Shown here: in pieces, positions 57,083 to 64,000 of the stretch
How positions within the stretch are numbered: the first letter of the stretch is position 1
Layout: the number at the start of each line of letters is the position of its first letter
DNA from: Microbacterium sp. AK031
GTDB lineage: Bacteria > Actinomycetota > Actinomycetes > Actinomycetales > Microbacteriaceae
Length of the DNA stretch: 64,000 bases
Assembly: GCF_024807145.1 (NCBI RefSeq)
Contig: NZ_JANUCA010000001.1
Location: 310,001-374,000 of the forward strand
Direction of reading: 5' to 3'
The notes under the pieces: model-generated
The model's input: only the letters and a program-made list of their open reading frames with translations
Databases searched by the model: none
What the model was told of the DNA's origin: nothing
Made by a program: the position numbers and the translations under genes

Positions 57083-58915
57083 ATGCGCAGACGATCGGTG
57101 AAGCCGGATACGAACCAGCGAACCGGATCGGAAGACGCCTCCGCAGCAGGGTCGGACGACGGCGCCACCGCTTCTGAGGATGCCGCGGACGCCGCGAAGA
57201 GATCTCGGCGTGACTTCTTCCGATACGGCGGGACGGCAGCGGCGGGCGCGCTACTGGGCGGCGCGGTGGGCGGAACCATCGGATTCGCAGCAGGCGAACG
57301 CTCGGGGTTCCTCGCTGCGGAGAACGACTACGGTGCGCTCGCGCCACGGCACGCCCCGGGTTTCGACCATGTGGTCGTGGTGATGGGCGAGAACCGGTCC
57401 TTCGACAACCTGCTCGGCTACCTCTACTCCAAGGAGAATCTGCCGGACGGGCAGAGCTTCGACGGTCTCGCGTTCGGTGAGTACTACAACGAGGCACCGG
57501 ATGGAACTCGTATCGCCGCGCATGTCTATGAGGGCGCAACGGACAAGATCATGGCGCACCCCGACCCGGACCCCGGTGAGGAGTATCCGCACGTCAACAC
57601 TCAGATCTTCAACACCGTCGAACCCGCGAGCAACGCGAGGCTCTTCGTGGAGAGCATGCAGTCGCCGTTCAACACGCCGCAGAACGGCGAGCAGCCGACG
57701 ATGAGCGGATTCCTCAACGACTACATCATCAATTTCGAGCGCCTGAAGAAGGGCACGCCTCCCACGACCGACGAGGCGAAGCACATCATGGGCTCGTTCT
57801 CACCGGAGATGCTGCCCACCCTGTCGATGCTGGCGCGCGAGTTCGCCGTTTTCGACAACTGGTTCTGCGCCGTGCCGTCGCAGACGTTCTGCAATCGTTC
57901 GTTCTTTCACGCTTCGACGTCGCACGGGTTCGTGACGAACAAGCACGGCGGAGGGTATGACAAGTGGCTCGACGCTGAGCAGTCGCCCACGATCTTCAAT
58001 CGGCTCGAGGATGAGGGCCTCAGCTGGAAGATCTACTTCGACGAACTTCAGATGGTCTCCTTCACCGGAGTGCTTCACGCTCCGGTGCTGGAGAAGTTCT
58101 GGCGCACCGAGCACTTCGGCACGATGGACGACTTCTACGCCGACGCCGAGCACGGGAAGCTGCCCGCATATGCCTTCATCGAGCCGCGCATGGTGTACAA
58201 CCACAACGACTTCCATCCGCCTTTCGGCCATCGCCATGAGAGCGATGTGGACGGCTCAGAGGTCATGAACAGCGCGTACTCCGACGTGCGCGCGGGTGAT
58301 GAGCTCATCCACGACATCTACACGGCTGTCCGCACGAGCAGGACACCCGACGGATCGAACGCGGTCAACACACTGCTCCTGATCACATTCGACGAGCACG
58401 GCGGCTGCTACGACCACGTGCCGCCACCCGCGGCCACACCGCCCGATGAATCCGGCGCGGGGGAGATGGGATTCGGATTCGACCGGCTCGGATGCCGTGT
58501 GCCGGCGATCGCCGTTTCCGCCTACACCCGCAGCGGTACGGTGATCAATGACGAGATGCATCATGGTTCGGTGATCGCAACCCTGAACCGCCTGCATGGG
58601 CTTCGGCCGTTGACGAAGCGGGATGCAGGTGCGAACGACCTGTTCAGCATCATCAATCTCGATCAGCCCCGTCACCCCGCCGATTGGCCGGAGACGAACC
58701 CGTCCTTCACGCCGCCGAACCCCGAGGAGAAGCCGCTTCATCCTGCGCATGCGCACAAGGAAAAGCCGCTCACACCGCCGGCCCGCGGGCTACTGGGCCT
58801 GCTGCTGGCCCGTCACGGACTCTCCGAGAACGAAGAGCCGCAGACCTTCGGTGAGGCCTACGAGCTGTTGCACTCGAAGGGCAAGGGGCTGTTCGGCCCG
58901 CCCGAGGATGCGTGA
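57083..58915 (+). CDS. Tat-exported phosphoesterase (phospholipase C/acid phosphatase family)
   Basis: A 610-residue protein. An N-terminal twin-arginine signal (SRRDFF at about residues 42-47, then GGTAAAGALLGG) predicts Tat export; TatB is encoded in this window. The phosphoesterase domain (PF04185 type) has MGENRSFDNLLGYLY, NRSFFHASTSHG and TFDEHGGCYDHVPPP, residues matching the metal and nucleophile sites of bacterial phospholipase C and AcpA. Substrates could be phospholipids, phosphate esters or wall glycerophosphate. The 40-residue leader before the Tat motif is unusually long. The next gene starts 4 bp after its stop. Confidence 0.9.
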   Translation: MRRRSVKPDTNQRTGSEDASAAGSDDGATASEDAADAAKRSRRDFFRYGGTAAAGALLGGAVGGTIGFAAGERSGFLAAENDYGALAPRHAPGFDHVVVVMGENRSFDNLLGYLYSKENLPDGQSFDGLAFGEYYNEAPDGTRIAAHVYEGATDKIMAHPDPDPGEEYPHVNTQIFNTVEPASNARLFVESMQSPFNTPQNGEQPTMSGFLNDYIINFERLKKGTPPTTDEAKHIMGSFSPEMLPTLSMLAREFAVFDNWFCAVPSQTFCNRSFFHASTSHGFVTNKHGGGYDKWLDAEQSPTIFNRLEDEGLSWKIYFDELQMVSFTGVLHAPVLEKFWRTEHFGTMDDFYADAEHGKLPAYAFIEPRMVYNHNDFHPPFGHRHESDVDGSEVMNSAYSDVRAGDELIHDIYTAVRTSRTPDGSNAVNTLLLITFDEHGGCYDHVPPPAATPPDESGAGEMGFGFDRLGCRVPAIAVSAYTRSGTVINDEMHHGSVIATLNRLHGLRPLTKRDAGANDLFSIINLDQPRHPADWPETNPSFTPPNPEEKPLHPAHAHKEKPLTPPARGLLGLLLARHGLSENEEPQTFGEAYELLHSKGKGLFGPPEDA

Positions 58916-58918
58916 GGA

Positions 58919-60094
58919 ATGACGGATATGAGACACTCCGGTTCTACGCGCAGGAGCGCCAACGTGGAATCCAGAAAGCGGATGTATCGACGCCGACGCC
59001 TCTTCGTCGCGCTCCTGGCCGTGGCTGCGCTTGTGCTCGGGGTGGGGGCGTTTGCTGCAATCACTTCGCTGAACACCTCGGCCGTGTCGGCGGATGCGCC
59101 GGACACGACAGAGCAGACGACGGCGCCCACTCCGGATCCGACGCCGTTGTCCGCCGAGGAGCAGCTTCTCGCAGACGCCGATGATCCGCTCGCCTGCGCG
59201 GTGAGCTTCGAGGGAGAGGCGATCGCGCAGGAGCCGATGCTGCAATCGCAGAACGCGCTGTACGCCCCGCTGCCCATCCCCGCGCAGGACGGACGCGTGT
59301 TCGCCGGCTGGTACACGAGTGCCGAAGCCGCGGTCGCGTACCAGACCGACGCGCGCGTGAACGGCGCCGAGCTGGTGGCGTGCACCGATCAGCGGATGGT
59401 GCTGCATGGCGCGTGGATGAGCCCGGAGGACAACGCCGCGGCCGACACACAGGTTCCCATCCTCATGTACCACCAGTTCACCACGCGCCCCGAGGGGGAG
59501 GACGGGTGGCTCCGAGGCAACTACGCATACATCGGTGACTTCGAGGCGCAGATGAACCACATCGCGACCACGGGCTTCTACATGCCGACCTGGGACGAGC
59601 TGAGCGCCTTCATCGACGGCCGTCTCTTCCTGCCGAACCGGTCTGTGATCGTCACCGACGATGACGCCGATCAGACCTGGTTCGATCTCGCGGTTCCCGT
59701 CGTGGACAAGTATCAGGTGCTGTCGACCTCGTTCATGATCACGGCCTACCGGCAGGATCCGGCGCCTTCTCCCTTCGTGCTGCGTCGTTCGCACACCCAT
59801 GACATGCATCAGGCCGGCGCGAACGGTGAAGGTCGGATGGTCAACTGGACGGCCGAGGAGATCGCGGCGGATCTGAACACGTCGGGCGATGTCCTCGGCG
59901 TGCGCGAAGTCATCGCCTACCCGTACGGCCACCACAACGACACGGCCAAGCAGGGCGTGGCGATGGCCGGATACGAGCTGGCGAGGACGATCGAGCCGGG
60001 GCGCGTCCAGATCGGCACGGACAAGCTCGCACTGCCGGTCGTCCGCATCGACTACGGCATGGGACTGGACGCGCTGATCAACCAGATCGGCTGA
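58919..60094 (+). CDS. Exported polysaccharide deacetylase-like protein with InlB-type repeat
   Basis: A 391-residue protein. A basic N-terminus and membrane helix (about 25-55) are followed by a Thr/Pro linker, an InlB B-repeat-like module (about 110-165, with DGRVFAGWYTSAEAAVAY) and a NodB-like deacetylase domain: ILMYHQF, SVIVTDDDADQ and RRSHTHDMHQ (metal His). It may deacetylate a surface polysaccharide or peptidoglycan. It is probably transcribed with the phosphoesterase upstream (4-bp gap). Confidence 0.85.
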   Translation: MTDMRHSGSTRRSANVESRKRMYRRRRLFVALLAVAALVLGVGAFAAITSLNTSAVSADAPDTTEQTTAPTPDPTPLSAEEQLLADADDPLACAVSFEGEAIAQEPMLQSQNALYAPLPIPAQDGRVFAGWYTSAEAAVAYQTDARVNGAELVACTDQRMVLHGAWMSPEDNAAADTQVPILMYHQFTTRPEGEDGWLRGNYAYIGDFEAQMNHIATTGFYMPTWDELSAFIDGRLFLPNRSVIVTDDDADQTWFDLAVPVVDKYQVLSTSFMITAYRQDPAPSPFVLRRSHTHDMHQAGANGEGRMVNWTAEEIAADLNTSGDVLGVREVIAYPYGHHNDTAKQGVAMAGYELARTIEPGRVQIGTDKLALPVVRIDYGMGLDALINQIG

Positions 60095-60108
60095 CGGCGC
60101 CTCGTCGG

Positions 60109-60426
60109 TCAGACGGCGAGGGTGGCCAGCGAGACGGCGACGGCGACGATGGGGAACAGCCCGAGGACGATCGCGATGACACCGAGGAGACGCGGTCGGG
60201 AGAGGACGACGGCCGCGATGCCGAGGAGAACCGCGACGGCGCCGACGATGACCGAGGCATAGAACGATATGACCACGAGGACGGCGGCATCCGTGAGGCC
60301 CTGTCCATCGACTGCTCTGCCGACCGTCCAGAAGGCGATGATCATCAAGGTGGCGACGGCACCCACCACGATCGAGGTGATGGCGAGGCCGCGTCGGGAG
60401 GAGTGCGGGGCTGGGTCAGTCATCAT
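60109..60426 (-). CDS. Small three-TM DUF4190-like membrane protein
   Basis: A 105-residue protein with about three hydrophobic helices after a Pro/Ser/Arg start (MMTDPAPHSSRRG). It resembles DUF4190-type actinobacterial proteins but without clear signature. The ATG at 60426 is 7 nt from TATGCT, which is preferred over a slightly longer frame. Confidence 0.65.
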   Translation of the reverse strand: MMTDPAPHSSRRGLAITSIVVGAVATLMIIAFWTVGRAVDGQGLTDAAVLVVISFYASVIVGAVAVLLGIAAVVLSRPRLLGVIAIVLGLFPIVAVAVSLATLAV

Positions 60427-60433
60427 GTAAAGG

Positions 60434-60439
60434 AGCATA
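60434..60439 (-). promoter_or_regulatory. -10 element, leaderless start at 60426
   Basis: TATGCT (minus strand) with a 7-nt spacer. Confidence 0.55.
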
Positions 60440-60532
60440 CGGGTGCACCGCTAGGCGAGCGGCCCGATTCGATAGTGTGTCAAACGCCCCGTCGCCGCAC
60501 CGGCAGGAGGCTCGAATACTCGAGGAGATGCC

Positions 60533-61015
60533 ATGCGTTACCAGATGACACAGCGGCTGCTGGCGATCGGCGACAAGGGAGTGATCTACGACGAGTTCGG
60601 GAACCTTATATATCAGAATGAGGGCCGCTTTTTCAACCTGACCGACAAGGTCAAGATGCTCGATGGTCTCGGAAACGTAGTCGCGACTCTTCATAGCAGA
60701 CTCATCGAGTTTCCGAAATCGTTCTATATTGAGATCGAGGGCCAGGCGGCCGCGAAGGTCACGCCCAAGCCACTGGCACTGCTCAGAGCCGCGATCGACA
60801 TCGTCCTCGTCTCTGGTGAGCGCTGGAAACTCAGCGGAACTTTGAGGAACCACTCCTTCACGCTCGAGGATGGCCAAGGGCAGACGATTGCTACTGCTTC
60901 ACGGGATTGGATCACGATCACCGACGGCTACGGCATCGAGATCGCCGAAGGCCAGGACGACCTCCTGGTACTCATGGTCATCGTGGCGCTGGAGACCGCG
61001 CTCGGGGCTGATTGA
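60533..61015 (+). CDS. LURP-one-related/tubby-like protein
   Basis: A 160-residue protein of the LURP-one/YxjI family: MRYQMTQRLLAIGDKGVIYDEFGNLIY, FYIEIEGQAAAKVTPKP, and TASRDWITITDGYGIEI. The family folds as a phospholipid-scramblase/tubby-like barrel; bacterial members are uncharacterised. GAGGAG lies about 8 nt before the ATG. The first 200 bp use AT-rich codons (CTT ATA TAT, TTT, CAT AGC AGA) unlike the neighbours, which suggests a different origin. Confidence 0.85.
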   Translation: MRYQMTQRLLAIGDKGVIYDEFGNLIYQNEGRFFNLTDKVKMLDGLGNVVATLHSRLIEFPKSFYIEIEGQAAAKVTPKPLALLRAAIDIVLVSGERWKLSGTLRNHSFTLEDGQGQTIATASRDWITITDGYGIEIAEGQDDLLVLMVIVALETALGAD

Positions 61016-61046
61016 TCACCGGTTGAATCAGCTGCGGCAGCGAGGA

Positions 61047-62120
61047 TCATGGCAGCGGCGTGTTCTGCGTGCCGAGTCTGGAGGCGTCAACCGTTCCGCG
61101 CGCGCCGCGCAGCACACCGACGAGGAACCCGGCGCCCCAGGCCAGATGCATGGTCGGCAGCACCGCGAGGGTCCAGATCCGCTCGCGTGCGGTCCTGCCG
61201 CCTCCCGGCTGCAGCGCCACTGCGATCATTAGCACGATGTAGGCGACGAGCGGCAGATAGATGACGGAAGCCACAGCGGAAGCGACGCCGGCGAGCACAC
61301 CGGTCAGCTGCAGCACAGCCACGATCAGCGCGATTGCGACGTTCAGCAGCAGCGCAGGCGGCGCGAAGAAGCGAAGACCGTTGCTGCGTCCGAACCGCCG
61401 CACGAGTTCGCCGCGCCAGGCGCCTGTGGCACGGAACTGACGTGCCAGCCTCCACCAGCTCTCACGCGGCCAGTAGGTCACCGACAGCTGGGGATCGAGC
61501 CAGACCTTGTGTCCGGCCTGTCGGATGCGCAGATTCAACTCCCAGTCTTCACCGCGACGGATCGACTCGTCGAAGAGCCCGACTTCATCGAGCACGGATC
61601 GGCGCATGACACCCAGGTACGCGGACTCGGCCTCGCCCTCGTGCGTGGTGCCGTGATAGGCGCCCCCTCCGAGACCGATGGGGGAGTTGTACGCCCTGGC
61701 CACCGACTTCTGGAAGGGCGTGCGCCCGTCGGCACGCATCACACCGCCGACATTCGCGGCGCCGGTGCGCTGCAGCGTCGCGAGTGCCCGCTGCGCGTAG
61801 CCGGGGGACAGCTCGGAGTGGGCGTCGACGCGCACGATCGTCGGATAGCGGCTGGCGCGGATCGCAGCGTTGAGGCCCACGGGGATGTGCGCGTCAGGGT
61901 TGTCGACCAGGCGGATGCGATCATCGTCTGCGGCGAGACGCTGAGCCAGTTGGGTCGTTCCGTCAGTCGAAGGTCCGAGGGCGAGGACGAGCTCGGCCGG
62001 AACCTCCAACTGCTGCTCCAGCACCGAGGCGATGGCGTGCTCGAGGTAGGCGCGCTCGTTCAGCACAGGCATCACGAACGACACTCCTTCTGCAGGCGTT
62101 GCCGAATCGTTCTCTACCAC
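61047..62120 (-). CDS. Family-2 glycosyltransferase, membrane-associated
   Basis: A 357-residue GT-A glycosyltransferase. The nucleotide-sugar region is VSFVMPVLNERAYLEHAIASVL, the DxD-like motif is VRVDAHSEL, and the acceptor-side Glu-Asp is in RRGEDWELNLR. Two to three membrane helices follow (about 265-345). It probably adds a sugar to a lipid carrier or wall polymer, fitting the surrounding envelope genes. The start is GTG at 62120, with CATGAT 6 nt upstream. It diverges from the third CDP-glycerol gene. Confidence 0.9.
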   Translation of the reverse strand: MVENDSATPAEGVSFVMPVLNERAYLEHAIASVLEQQLEVPAELVLALGPSTDGTTQLAQRLAADDDRIRLVDNPDAHIPVGLNAAIRASRYPTIVRVDAHSELSPGYAQRALATLQRTGAANVGGVMRADGRTPFQKSVARAYNSPIGLGGGAYHGTTHEGEAESAYLGVMRRSVLDEVGLFDESIRRGEDWELNLRIRQAGHKVWLDPQLSVTYWPRESWWRLARQFRATGAWRGELVRRFGRSNGLRFFAPPALLLNVAIALIVAVLQLTGVLAGVASAVASVIYLPLVAYIVLMIAVALQPGGGRTARERIWTLAVLPTMHLAWGAGFLVGVLRGARGTVDASRLGTQNTPLP

Positions 62121-62157
62121 CCCCCGATCATGTCACGGAGAGGAGGCGGCGCCTGCG

Positions 62158-62163
62158 TACTCT
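62158..62163 (+). promoter_or_regulatory. -10 element, leaderless start at 62170
   Basis: TACTCT with a 6-nt spacer to the GTG at 62170. Confidence 0.6.
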
Positions 62164-62169
62164 GGAGAT

Positions 62170-63459
62170 GTGGGTGCTGCGAAGGATGTCAAGAAGGCCT
62201 ATCGTCTGCTGCGCAAGGCGGTGCGCACGCGCATGGCGGTGCAGCGCGTCAGGCGCACCCTCGAGACACTTCCTCCGCATCCGGAGGGACACTACAAGAT
62301 CGCCGTCTACTTCGCCGATGGTGCGGTGAACATGTATCAGATGCGCCAGTGGTACCGCCCGCTCGCTGAGCTCGAGAAGCTCTGGCCGGTTGTCGTCCTC
62401 GCCCGCAATCCGATCGGTGCGGAGAAACTCATCGCCGAGGAAGCACCGCCTGTCGCCTTCGTGCCGACCGTGCGAGACCTCGAGCGCTTCATCCGCGACC
62501 AGGACATCCGCATCGTCCTGTACGTGAACCAGAACACGCGCAACTTCCAGATGTTCCGGTACGGACGCCGCTGGCACGTGTTCATCAACCACGGCGAGTC
62601 CGACAAGATGTACATGACCACCAACCAGTACAAGGCCTACGACTATTCGCTGGTGGCGGGTCAGGCCGCACGTGATCGTCTGTCCCGCACGCTCTGGGAT
62701 TTCGACGTCGACCGGCGCACGATCGAGATCGGCCGCCCTCAGGCGGACCACTTCTCCGGCACCTTGCCGTACACGCCAGATGAGCGCACGGTCGTGCTGT
62801 ATGCGCCGACGTGGGAGGGTGATCGCCCGAGCGCGCACTACGGATCCATCGTCACTCATGGCGAGGCTCTTGTGAACGCGCTGCTGGCGACCGGAAGGCA
62901 CCGCGTGGTCTACCGGCCCCACCCGCGCAGCGGCGTGGTCGACGACGAGTACGGTGCCGCACACCGACGCATCATCGCGGCTATCGCTGCGGCCAACAGC
63001 GACGATTCCGGAGCACACCACATCTACGATGACGGTCCGGAGCTCGGCTGGCAGCTCGCCGCCGCCGACGTCGCGATCGTCGACATCTCCGCCATGGTCT
63101 ACGACCGCCTCGCAGCGGGAAAGCCGCTCATGATCACCCGACCGGTCGACGAGCGTGCATCGGTCGACACCGGCGGATACCTCTCCGACTGCGAGTGGCT
63201 GACCGCGGATGCCGCAGCAGATGTCGCGGGCGAGATCGATCGCGTCCGTGGTGACGCGGATGCCGTGAAGAAGCTGCACATGTGGGTGCAGCGCTACTTC
63301 GGCGACACGACGCCTGGCGTCGCGACAGCGAAGTTCCATGCCGCGATCGAGCAGCTCATGGGGGCGTGGGACGAGTGGCGCATCCGTGAGATGGGCACCG
63401 TCAAGCCCGATGAGGACGACGACGACGAAGAGGACAAGGACGACGAGCTTCACGGTTGA
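62170..63459 (+). CDS. CDP-glycerol glycerophosphotransferase-family protein (3), divergent
   Basis: A 429-residue protein. It retains the family core but in divergent form: FINHGESDKMYMTTNQYKAYDY replaces HGTPLK, followed by LYAPTWEGDRPSAHYGS, YRPHPRSG and VDISAMVYDRLAAGKPL. It ends in an acidic tail (DEDDDDEEDKDDELHG). It probably transfers a polyol- or glycerol-phosphate in envelope polymer synthesis but might use another activated substrate. The GTG at 62170 is set by TACTCT; birA follows 39 bp later. Confidence 0.85.
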   Translation: MGAAKDVKKAYRLLRKAVRTRMAVQRVRRTLETLPPHPEGHYKIAVYFADGAVNMYQMRQWYRPLAELEKLWPVVVLARNPIGAEKLIAEEAPPVAFVPTVRDLERFIRDQDIRIVLYVNQNTRNFQMFRYGRRWHVFINHGESDKMYMTTNQYKAYDYSLVAGQAARDRLSRTLWDFDVDRRTIEIGRPQADHFSGTLPYTPDERTVVLYAPTWEGDRPSAHYGSIVTHGEALVNALLATGRHRVVYRPHPRSGVVDDEYGAAHRRIIAAIAAANSDDSGAHHIYDDGPELGWQLAAADVAIVDISAMVYDRLAAGKPLMITRPVDERASVDTGGYLSDCEWLTADAAADVAGEIDRVRGDADAVKKLHMWVQRYFGDTTPGVATAKFHAAIEQLMGAWDEWRIREMGTVKPDEDDDDEEDKDDELHG

Positions 63460-63485
63460 GCCGGACGATGTGCAGTGCCGCTCCG

Positions 63486-63491
63486 TAGACT
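63486..63491 (+). promoter_or_regulatory. -10 element, leaderless start of birA
   Basis: TAGACT with a 7-nt spacer to the ATG at 63499. Confidence 0.6.
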
Positions 63492-63498
63492 GACCGGC

Positions 63499-64000
63499 AT
63501 GCACTTCCCACAGGCTGAAGCCGTCGCATCACGTTTCGAGGCGATCGATGTATCCGCATCGACGAACGCGGCGTTGCACGCGCTGTCCTCGGACGCTGAG
63601 GCATGGCCGCATCTTTCCGTGCTGCTCACCGAGAATCAGACCGCCGGCCGGGGGCGGTTGGATCGCTCGTGGGTCACGCCGGCCGGTTCGGCGCTGGCGA
63701 TCTCGGTCCTGCTGCGTAAACTGCCCGCCTCACCCGAGCTGACGGGTTGGATCCCGCTCATCGCCGGTGTGGCGATGTCGCAGGCCGTCGCCGCGCAGCT
63801 GCCGGAACACGAGGTCGGTGTGAAGTGGCCGAACGACGTTCTGGTGGACGGGCGCAAGATCAGCGGCATCCTCGCCGAATCGACCGGTACAGCGGTGATC
63901 ATCGGAGCCGGCGTCAACACCGCCATGACCGCGCAGCAGCTCCCTGTCCCCACGGCGACGTCGTTCGCCGTGCTCGACGAGACAGCTGATGCTGATCTGC
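63499..64000 (+). CDS. birA: Biotin--[acetyl-CoA-carboxylase] ligase (5' part)
   Basis: The frame from the ATG at 63499 runs open to the window edge (167 codons). The biotin-protein-ligase core is recognisable: TENQTAGRGRLDRSW (biotin/ATP loop), VGVKWPNDVLVDGRKISGIL (catalytic Lys in KWPND) and VIIGAGVNT. There is no DNA-binding domain at the N-terminus, so it is the enzyme-only type. It attaches biotin to acyl-CoA carboxylase subunits. The C-terminus lies beyond the window. Confidence 0.93.
   Translation, partial: MHFPQAEAVASRFEAIDVSASTNAALHALSSDAEAWPHLSVLLTENQTAGRGRLDRSWVTPAGSALAISVLLRKLPASPELTGWIPLIAGVAMSQAVAAQLPEHEVGVKWPNDVLVDGRKISGILAESTGTAVIIGAGVNTAMTAQQLPVPTATSFAVLDETADADL

Noticed and set aside
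1..64000. CRISPR array, prophage, IS element or rRNA operon
   Set aside because: No evenly spaced repeats, transposase, integrase, capsid or rRNA sequence was found on either strand.
1..64000. GGATGC as a KOPS-like chromosome-segregation motif
   Set aside because: My counts in the two orientations are nearly equal in this window, and KOPS-type motifs are strongly strand-biased.

Overview
The window is high-GC (about 69% by eye), densely coded actinobacterial chromosome. Codon use, the protein families present and the gene order point to Microbacterium or a close relative in the Microbacteriaceae (inference). There is no prophage, IS element, CRISPR array, rRNA or plasmid gene. The largest interval without a protein gene (46,672-46,967, 296 bp) holds an initiator tRNA gene with its promoter and terminator; no gene-free stretch exceeds 300 bp.

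Layout. 1-8.9 kb: end of a peptide-type ABC ATPase, PH-like membrane protein, CPBP protease, typA, a divergent XRE-cupin/azlCD locus, fdxA-dapC and citrate synthase. 9-20 kb: RhlE-type helicase, divergent dapD/dapE (lysine/diaminopimelate branch with dapC), PIG-V-like mannosyltransferase, DUF3117 protein, O-methyltransferase, tatB, and the overlapping operon MgtE-like/DUF1003/mrp. From memory, this order parallels the Mycobacterium tuberculosis Rv1165-Rv1234 region. 20-26 kb: hydrolases, SDR, YdcF-aminopeptidase P operon, EEP and PHP phosphoesterases. 26-46.7 kb: DEAD helicase, ferritin-like protein, DUF3107, AdnA-AdnB recombination motor-nucleases, a catalytically degenerate phosphotransferase, NudC, UvrD2-like helicase, ThiF-like protein, DUF2342 protein, PDZ-Lon protease and UPF0182 protein. 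This is the conserved block known in M. tuberculosis as roughly Rv3193c-Rv3211. 46.7-51.9 kb: tRNA-fMet, nitrilase-family amidase, a DUF559 endonuclease-like gene bracketed by palindromic repeats, an aminotransferase and a membrane HtrA protease. 52-63.5 kb: cell-envelope region with three CDP-glycerol glycerophosphotransferase-family genes, a PIG-L lipoprotein, a Tat-exported phosphoesterase, a polysaccharide deacetylase and a family-2 glycosyltransferase. The window ends inside birA.

The strongest non-gene signal is a recurring TAnnnT hexamer placed 6-7 nt before an ATG/GTG start. It is seen at 21 genes on both strands and implies widespread leaderless transcription; it also settles several start codons. 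The most unusual single site is at 51,938-51,986: a 22-bp perfect hairpin that looks like the htrA terminator also contains the -10 element, the GTG start and the first codons of the next gene. Other points of note are the repeat-bracketed DUF559 gene, a pseudokinase beside AdnAB/NudC, a 164-bp antisense overlap between the uvrD2-like and ThiF-like genes, a single-base frameshift in a small membrane protein gene, and strong over-representation of GGATGC/GCATCC.
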